A program made the translations under genes and the position numbers. Of a stretch of DNA of 64,000 nucleotides, positions 59,132 to 64,000 are shown piece after piece. The DNA is from JACOTV01 sp964579395 (GTDB lineage: Bacteria; Patescibacteriota; Microgenomatia; UBA1406; GWC2-37-13): NCBI GenBank assembly GCA_964579395.1, contig CAZOFT010000008.1, positions 8,066-72,065 of the forward strand, in the 5' to 3' direction. The number at the start of each line of letters is the position of its first letter. The stretch's first letter is position 1. A model generated the notes under the pieces. It saw only the letters and a list, made by a program, of their open reading frames with translations, was not told where the DNA came from and made no database searches.

Positions 59132-59848
59132 ATGAAACATAAAAAAACAGTAACAAAGCACCAATACCGACGCATGCTTGCCATGAAAACAGCTGGCAAC
59201 ATGCTCATTTTGACTTCGCTGTTTTTTATGGTGAAAACATTTTATGCACCGGTGAGCTCAGAAGTCGGTTATTTTATCCAGCAGCTAGAGCGCAAAAAAT
59301 ATGTCGTATCAGAAAAACCTGCGGGAAGCACGCTTCAAGACCCCGGCACCCAAAAAGGGCTCATGCAAGGACTCTTTGATCGTGCACCAGCGACTGAAGT
59401 AATACAGCCGGTAGATACAAATTTTGGAATTGTAATACCAAAAATTGGAGCTAATAGTTCAATTCAGCCAAACGTCGATGCAGGAAACGAAGATGAGTAC
59501 CTTCCCGTCTTAGAACATTCTGTTGCTCACACCAAAGGCACTGCCTTCCCAGGAGAACATGCGCACATATACTTGTTTGCTCATTCAACAGACTACTTTT
59601 GGAATGTCGGAAATTACAATGCAATCTTTTATTTGCTTTATAAACTGCAAAAAGGTGATGAGGTCGATCTGTTTTATAAAGACCAAAAATATAAATACGA
59701 GGTTTCAGACACCACCATTGTCGACCCTTCCCGTGTCGAGTACATAACAAAAAAGACTTCTTCTGAGTTTTTAACCCTCCAGACATGCTGGCCGCCGGGC
59801 ACCACCCTTCTTCGCCTTCTCGTATTTGCCAAACGGGTTGCAGAATAA
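59132..59848 (+). CDS. Sortase
   Basis: A 238-residue sortase, a membrane transpeptidase that cuts sorting signals and attaches proteins to the envelope. A transmembrane helix (about 22-38) precedes the barrel. The catalytic His151 is in YLFAHSTD, Cys219 in TLQTC and Arg228 in TTLLRLL. The class D/E pattern fits best. A candidate substrate in the window is the cohesin protein at 14140, which has LPQSG; the match is only suggestive. Confidence 0.87.
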   Translation: MKHKKTVTKHQYRRMLAMKTAGNMLILTSLFFMVKTFYAPVSSEVGYFIQQLERKKYVVSEKPAGSTLQDPGTQKGLMQGLFDRAPATEVIQPVDTNFGIVIPKIGANSSIQPNVDAGNEDEYLPVLEHSVAHTKGTAFPGEHAHIYLFAHSTDYFWNVGNYNAIFYLLYKLQKGDEVDLFYKDQKYKYEVSDTTIVDPSRVEYITKKTSSEFLTLQTCWPPGTTLLRLLVFAKRVAE

Positions 59849-59893
59849 GGCAAAAGACAGGATTCCCTAGTTGCGAATCTATAGCATCTCCTG

Positions 59894-59899
59894 TATCAT
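59894..59899 (+). promoter_or_regulatory. -10 hexamer TATCAT, leaderless start
   Basis: TATCAT ends 7 nt before the ATG at 59907 of ndk. Confidence 0.55.
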
Positions 59900-59906
59900 A
59901 ATACGC

Positions 59907-60488
59907 ATGGTAGAACAAACCCTTATTGTGATTAAACCCGACGGAGTTCTTCGCGCCTTGACTGGAGAAATTGTTACTCGTTTCGAAAAAGCAGGTCTGA
60001 AGCTCATTGGAGCTAAGATGCTGACTGTCACGAAAGAGACTGCAGACAAGCACTATCCTTCTGACCGTGAAGAGTTGTGGGTGGGAATCGGTAACAAAAC
60101 GCTTGAAAACTATGAAAAACTTGAGCTTGATGCTCAGGAGCTCTTGGGCACTACTGATGCTAAAAAAATCGGCGATATCGTTCGCATATGGCTTCTTGAC
60201 TACATCACTTCTGGCCCCGTGTTTGCCGCCGTATTTGAAGGACCTCATGCAGTCGAACTCGTACGTAAAATCTGTGGAAACACTCTTCCCTTGCTCTCAG
60301 CACCGGGAACCATCCGCGGAGACTATTCATATGACTCAGCCGCATTGGCCAACAAAGGTCAGCGCGCCATCAAAAATCTTATTCATGCGTCAGGAACTCT
60401 AGAAGAAGCGGTGTATGAGATCCCATTGTGGTTCGGTAAGGATGAGCTTGCCTCATACAAGCGAACTGATGAAGAAGCAATGGCCTAA
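59907..60488 (+). CDS. ndk: Nucleoside diphosphate kinase with insertion
   Basis: Ndk makes nucleoside triphosphates from diphosphates. LIVIKPDGV opens the protein, the nucleotide site includes GTIRGDY, and the phosphohistidine sits in NLIHASGT. At 193 residues it is longer than the usual ~140, because of an insert of about 40 residues after the KHYPSDR segment. The ATG at 59907 fits the -10 box. It converges with the gamma subunit gene 2 nt away. Confidence 0.93.
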   Translation: MVEQTLIVIKPDGVLRALTGEIVTRFEKAGLKLIGAKMLTVTKETADKHYPSDREELWVGIGNKTLENYEKLELDAQELLGTTDAKKIGDIVRIWLLDYITSGPVFAAVFEGPHAVELVRKICGNTLPLLSAPGTIRGDYSYDSAALANKGQRAIKNLIHASGTLEEAVYEIPLWFGKDELASYKRTDEEAMA

Positions 60489-60490
60489 GG

Positions 60491-61411
60491 TCATTTGCCA
60501 CCGTGTTTTCGTGCTACCATACCGGCAAGTCGTTCGATCTGTTTCTTATTTTGAATACGACGTTCGATGCGCCTTCGATCGCCATGAAGGCTTCCTTGCT
60601 CTTTGTTGATGTATTCTAGCGCCTGCTCCATAGCACGAAGCCTTGAGGCAAACTGTGCAAGATGAGCTTCTTGGAGTGCTTGACGAAACATCACGGAGAA
60701 AAACTGATCGCCGAAAAAGTCAGCAATTGATTCGAGTGACGGTTCAAAGTAGTACATCTCGGGCTTATACGCCTGTGAATCGACACCCTCCATCTCAGAC
60801 TGACTATAGTCACTGAATACGTCATACCCGGAAATGTGTGAAATGGTCGGCTGCTGCGTAATAACGGTCTGATACTTACCGTGAAATACCGCTACCTGCT
60901 CGTATCCAAGAATATGGTAGAGCACCGGTTTGAGGTAGTTGTTGTCTGAGACCGAATCCGGGATATCAAAATACAGCGCCTGTTTTTCACTGCGCTCTTC
61001 ATAAAGCTGTAGTCCGGTGCGCCCAATAATAGCCACATCGCAGTCAGTTTTTTTTACATACTCGTAAAACTGATCAAATACTTTTTTGACAATTTCACCA
61101 TACATCTTTGCATTCGGTGTAAGAAGCACTGCCAGCGGCTTTTTCTTGAGGCGCGCGAGGCGCAACTTGAGCGCATCTGAGATGACTGCATTTGGTTTTT
61201 GAGATTCAACCATCTGCTCAAGCATATTTTCATGTGAGTACTTTACGTCTCGGTAAATGTGCGAGATGTCTGAGAGAAAACGACGCATAGACACAACCTG
61301 CTCGCGTGTTTTTTTAATATTCAGGATTGCGATCTCCTCGTAGGCTTGGGCGATACCTTCCAGTTGCCCTACGAGCTCGAGCTCGGCGTCGATGGATTTG
61401 AGATTTGCCAT
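60491..61411 (-). CDS. atpG: ATP synthase F1 gamma subunit
   Basis: The 306-residue central stalk of F1. The N-terminal helix (MANLKSIDAELELVGQLEGIAQ) and the C-terminal helix (SRLRAMEQALEYINKEQG, then RRRIERRIQNKKQIERLAG) form the coiled-coil shaft; the globular middle (about 85-240) is diverged. It overlaps the alpha gene by 43 nt and is the last gene of the operon here. The usual next genes, beta and epsilon, are not present; the convergent gene is ndk. Confidence 0.85.
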   Translation of the reverse strand: MANLKSIDAELELVGQLEGIAQAYEEIAILNIKKTREQVVSMRRFLSDISHIYRDVKYSHENMLEQMVESQKPNAVISDALKLRLARLKKKPLAVLLTPNAKMYGEIVKKVFDQFYEYVKKTDCDVAIIGRTGLQLYEERSEKQALYFDIPDSVSDNNYLKPVLYHILGYEQVAVFHGKYQTVITQQPTISHISGYDVFSDYSQSEMEGVDSQAYKPEMYYFEPSLESIADFFGDQFFSVMFRQALQEAHLAQFASRLRAMEQALEYINKEQGSLHGDRRRIERRIQNKKQIERLAGMVARKHGGK

Positions 61412-62892
61412 AACGGACGGAGTTCCAGCTCGTGTTTGACGGTCTGGATCAGCAACTGATAAAGCATTTCCACGCTCACTATCTCATTGATTAATTTTTT
61501 TGCAGCTTCATTTGAAGTGTACGCCTTATACAGACCGGTTTGTGTCTGCTCAAATGTCTGGTTTGGATCTTTGAGAATGAGCCCCGACCAGATAATGGCA
61601 AACAACAACAGATCAACCTGCTCGACTCGCTCAGCTTGATAATTTTGGTTAAAAAGTTCATACAAATACTCCCCTTTTTTCAATTGATCCCGTACGTGTT
61701 TTGAGAGCTCTGCGCCAAAGTGCGAGAAGTTCTGCAGCTTTTCATACTGTGACAAAAACATAGATACTTCGACATAGAGTTCTTTTATGAGCTTTGGCTG
61801 CACATTACGACCCACGCGGGTGACTGATATGGCAAAATTGATCGCGGGTCGACGCCCGTCATTGAACGCATTTGCATCAAAGTAAATGTGCCCATCTGTC
61901 ATACCCATGATGTTGGTGGCGATATGTGAGGTGAGATCACCCTGGATTGTCTCCACAAGCGGAAAGCAGGTAATGGATACTTCATGATTTTTGTTCGTCT
62001 GATGCACATAATTACCGGCCCGCTCCAAGAGTCGTGCATGAGTGTAAAACATCTCACCCGGATAGGACTCTCGCCCCGGAAATGCACCGTACAGCAGCGA
62101 TACCTCACGGTAAAAACGCGCATGGGTAGATAAATCGTCCAAAATAATCACCACATCTCTTCCCAAATCGCGAAAGTGCTCTGCGATCGTCATAGCGCTA
62201 AACGGCGTCGCAAAGATCATGCCGGGCGACTCATCCGCATATGAAACCACATATACCATAGAGTCTGCCTGCCCTGCTTGAGCAAACGACTCAATAGTGA
62301 GCTTAGCATCACTTTTATTCTTTCCAATCATGGCATACACCACCACAGCTCCGTCTTGGATTTGTGAGCGGATAATAGGCTTAAAAAAGCTCGTTTTTCC
62401 GGTTTTTCTGTCACCAATAATGAGCTCTTTTTGCCCTTTTCCCAAAGGAATAAGAAAATCAATAAGAGTTACCCCTGTTCTGAGGCGGCGACTTACCCGT
62501 GCGCGGTCAAAAATCGGCAAAAGCGGCGGCTGAACAGGTTGTGTTTTGTCTTTTACCAGCGTGTCGTTGTGTGAATAAATCAGGTTGCCGATCGGATCGA
62601 TCACTTTTCCCAACAGCTCTTCACCCACCGGAACTGACAAAAAAGAGTCGCTACGCACCACTTTTGCACCCAAACTAACCGCTTGTTTGGAATACACAAG
62701 GACCTTTGCTCCTTGCGGATCAAGTGCTACCACTTCACCCATATGGCCATCGTCAAACACCACAAGCTCCCCCATTTTGACACGGGGAAGACCAGTTACA
62801 AAGGCAATAGGATGAGTCACACCCTCGACCATCCCGTATTCGCCGACTGTCTTGAGTTGTTGCTGAAAATCTAACATAAGCTCGTGTGGCAT
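61369..62892 (-). CDS. atpA: ATP synthase F1 alpha subunit
   Basis: The non-catalytic nucleotide-binding F1 subunit, 507 residues. The P-loop is GDRKTGKTS, the DELSEED-like and C-terminal parts are normal, and the arginine finger is kept in ISVTRVG. The position of the conserved alpha Gln (in AIGQK of E. coli) reads Lys (MIGKNK). The ATG at 62892 begins 13 nt after the delta stop and is preferred to the TTG at 62934. The 3' end overlaps gamma by 43 nt, so translation is coupled. Confidence 0.96.
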   Translation of the reverse strand: MPHELMLDFQQQLKTVGEYGMVEGVTHPIAFVTGLPRVKMGELVVFDDGHMGEVVALDPQGAKVLVYSKQAVSLGAKVVRSDSFLSVPVGEELLGKVIDPIGNLIYSHNDTLVKDKTQPVQPPLLPIFDRARVSRRLRTGVTLIDFLIPLGKGQKELIIGDRKTGKTSFFKPIIRSQIQDGAVVVYAMIGKNKSDAKLTIESFAQAGQADSMVYVVSYADESPGMIFATPFSAMTIAEHFRDLGRDVVIILDDLSTHARFYREVSLLYGAFPGRESYPGEMFYTHARLLERAGNYVHQTNKNHEVSITCFPLVETIQGDLTSHIATNIMGMTDGHIYFDANAFNDGRRPAINFAISVTRVGRNVQPKLIKELYVEVSMFLSQYEKLQNFSHFGAELSKHVRDQLKKGEYLYELFNQNYQAERVEQVDLLLFAIIWSGLILKDPNQTFEQTQTGLYKAYTSNEAAKKLINEIVSVEMLYQLLIQTVKHELELRPLWQISNPSTPSSSS

Positions 62893-62905
62893 AGATATGG
62901 CTTGA

Positions 62906-63376
62906 TTACGCCATATGTGCCAGTTGTTCGTCAATCTGCGTAGCCACAGAATAATCTCGATAGGCGCCGTCGTACGTGAGAATCGTGCCGCCGGTCACGG
63001 TCGGATCATACGTAACATTCAAAATGGCGTGCACGCCGACGTGAAAGCGAATCCACTGTGAAAGCGCCTGCAGATCATCTTCGTTCGGATCAAAGGCAAT
63101 ACGCAAATGGAGCTCTTTCATCTGAGACAGCTCCTGAATAATCTCATCAACAACTGTTTTTAACCGGGCTCCGTCTGTTGCTCCGATATTAAGTTCTGCG
63201 GCAATATGGAGAAGTTCCGCGGCGTAGCGAGCAGAGATAAAATTGCGAACAGCATCTCTGACAGTGAGATTTGCTTGAAACAGATGTTCATCAAGCACAT
63301 TCAGCTCATGAATCAACGCATCACGCTCATAAATCGTGTGAATCATCGAAAGCAGCGTCTTGTAGATATCCTTCAT
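62906..63376 (-). CDS. atpH: ATP synthase delta subunit
   Basis: The 156-residue stator subunit that joins F1 alpha to b. The helical N-terminus is diverged, but the C-terminal end (VTYDPTVTGGTILTYDGAYRDYSV) matches the family pattern with the GG and D(x)SV positions. It is 11 nt downstream of b and 13 nt upstream of alpha. Confidence 0.83.
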   Translation of the reverse strand: MKDIYKTLLSMIHTIYERDALIHELNVLDEHLFQANLTVRDAVRNFISARYAAELLHIAAELNIGATDGARLKTVVDEIIQELSQMKELHLRIAFDPNEDDLQALSQWIRFHVGVHAILNVTYDPTVTGGTILTYDGAYRDYSVATQIDEQLAHMA

Positions 63377-63387
63377 ACATGAGTCAT

Positions 63388-64000
63388 TTATGCCTGTAAC
63401 GGGGCCGCTTGTGCCGGAGGCTTGGAGGGCTCCTCTTGCTTTGGCGCTTCTTTTGCAACTTCTTTCGGCTCCTCAATGTGCTGTTTTGCCTGTTCTACCG
63501 GAGATACACTACCAAATACACCGTCGGCAGCAGCCTTCTCTAGAGCCCGATAAATCAGTTCTTTTTGCTGGGCCTTGGATAGCGACACGCTCACGATGTT
63601 TTTTGCAATCGAGCTCACGAGATCATCCACACGACTGCCCGCCTGTTGCATCTGAGACTCTTTATACGTTTGAATTTCTTTTTTTGCCTGCTCAAATTCC
63701 TGGTCAATTCGCTCTTTGACATAGTGCTGCACACTGAGTCGCTGGTCACTGAGCATTTTTCCCACCTCAGTAATAGCGGTTGTTGCGACTTTATCAAAAA
63801 TTTGCTTGTACTGCTCACGCATGCCGGCAACCATCTCTTCAAAATCACGCTCATGACGCCTTGCCGATTTGGTATACATGTCGCGCGCTTCACGCTCAAG
63901 CTCACGCTGAAACGAATCTGTCTCCTGAAGCATGTGCTTAGCGCGATCAATGCTTTGCTCCAGTACATCACGCGCTTTGACCACCATGTGGTCTGAGGCT
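63388..64000 (-). CDS. atpF: ATP synthase F0 b subunit (5' partial)
   Basis: The peripheral stalk protein. The visible part is one long charged coiled coil (ARDVLEQSIDRAKHMLQ to KEIQTYKESQMQ), then a C-terminal region and an acidic Pro/Ala/Lys tail unlike classical b. The frame is open to the right edge beyond the ATG at 63987, and the N-terminal membrane helix must lie outside the window. The gene order b-delta-alpha-gamma is standard. Confidence 0.8.
   Translation of the reverse strand, partial: ASDHMVVKARDVLEQSIDRAKHMLQETDSFQRELEREARDMYTKSARRHERDFEEMVAGMREQYKQIFDKVATTAITEVGKMLSDQRLSVQHYVKERIDQEFEQAKKEIQTYKESQMQQAGSRVDDLVSSIAKNIVSVSLSKAQQKELIYRALEKAAADGVFGSVSPVEQAKQHIEEPKEVAKEAPKQEEPSKPPAQAAPLQA

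Noticed and set aside
1..64000. Alternative code with TGA as Gly or Trp
   Set aside because: Several clear genes end in TGA directly before a new gene or terminator (for example 1929-1931 and the overlapping ATGA and GTGA ends).

Overview
The window looks like a chromosome segment from a Candidate Phyla Radiation (Patescibacteria) bacterium. The evidence is the mix of genes: a VirD4/TraG-like ATPase at one end, many small single-pass proteins of unknown function, a zinc-type L28, an extended Ndk, a shortened peptidyl-tRNA hydrolase, an F-type ATP synthase operon, and dense packing with overlapping ends. TGA is used as a stop, so the code is standard and not the TGA=Gly code of Gracilibacteria-like lineages. 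The class within the CPR cannot be fixed by reading; Microgenomates is a guess.

Layout. 1-4.2 kb: secretion/conjugation ATPase (5' end outside the window) and a secreted dockerin-SGNH protein. 4.3-13.4 kb: ychF with a translationally coupled Abi-alpha (DUF4393) gene, OsmC, a DUF389 membrane protein, a dockerin-bearing M4 metalloprotease, a family 2 glycosyltransferase, DsbB, peptide deformylase, an M50 protease and L28. 13.5-20.2 kb: a surface cluster of FN3, cohesin, cohesin-like and dockerin proteins, including a 530-bp repeat that appears exact. 20.3-26.1 kb: an HTH protein and a four-gene cassette around an 1120-residue membrane protein. 26.2-39.7 kb: GalT-like, Pth, two GT4 enzymes, a GH18 protein, small secreted and membrane proteins, a HAD/CDP-alcohol-transferase fusion, DUF1653 and ABC-F. 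39.7-47 kb: four tRNAs, DinB, a DnaQ/GIY-YIG fusion, DUF2207, a metallopeptidase, two tandem oxygenase-like proteins and a diverged NDK-like protein. 47-64 kb: hydrolase, FAD oxidoreductase, RarA, a pseudopilin, Ung, a two-component system, a WecG/TagA enzyme, MreB, a PEGA protein, an orphan epsilon-like ATP synthase gene, sortase, Ndk and the ATP synthase genes gamma, alpha, delta and b (b runs off the edge).

Four patterns stand out. First, cohesin-like and dockerin modules are combined with membrane anchors and two dockerin-bearing exoenzymes; this looks like a small cell-tethered cellulosome-type assembly. The enzyme dockerins and the scaffold dockerins carry different sequence signatures. 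Second, 25 genes have a -10-like hexamer ending only 6-8 nt before the chosen ATG, which predicts widespread leaderless transcription; a textbook Shine-Dalgarno appears at only a few genes. Third, a 7-bp periodic repeat family (consensus about CAACYAA, 4-5 units) lies next to tRNA genes, between genes, and inside the reading frames of ychF and pth. Fourth, the ATP synthase operon ends after gamma without beta, while an epsilon-like gene stands alone nearby.

All calls come from reading the sequence and recalled family motifs. No search or structure prediction was run.
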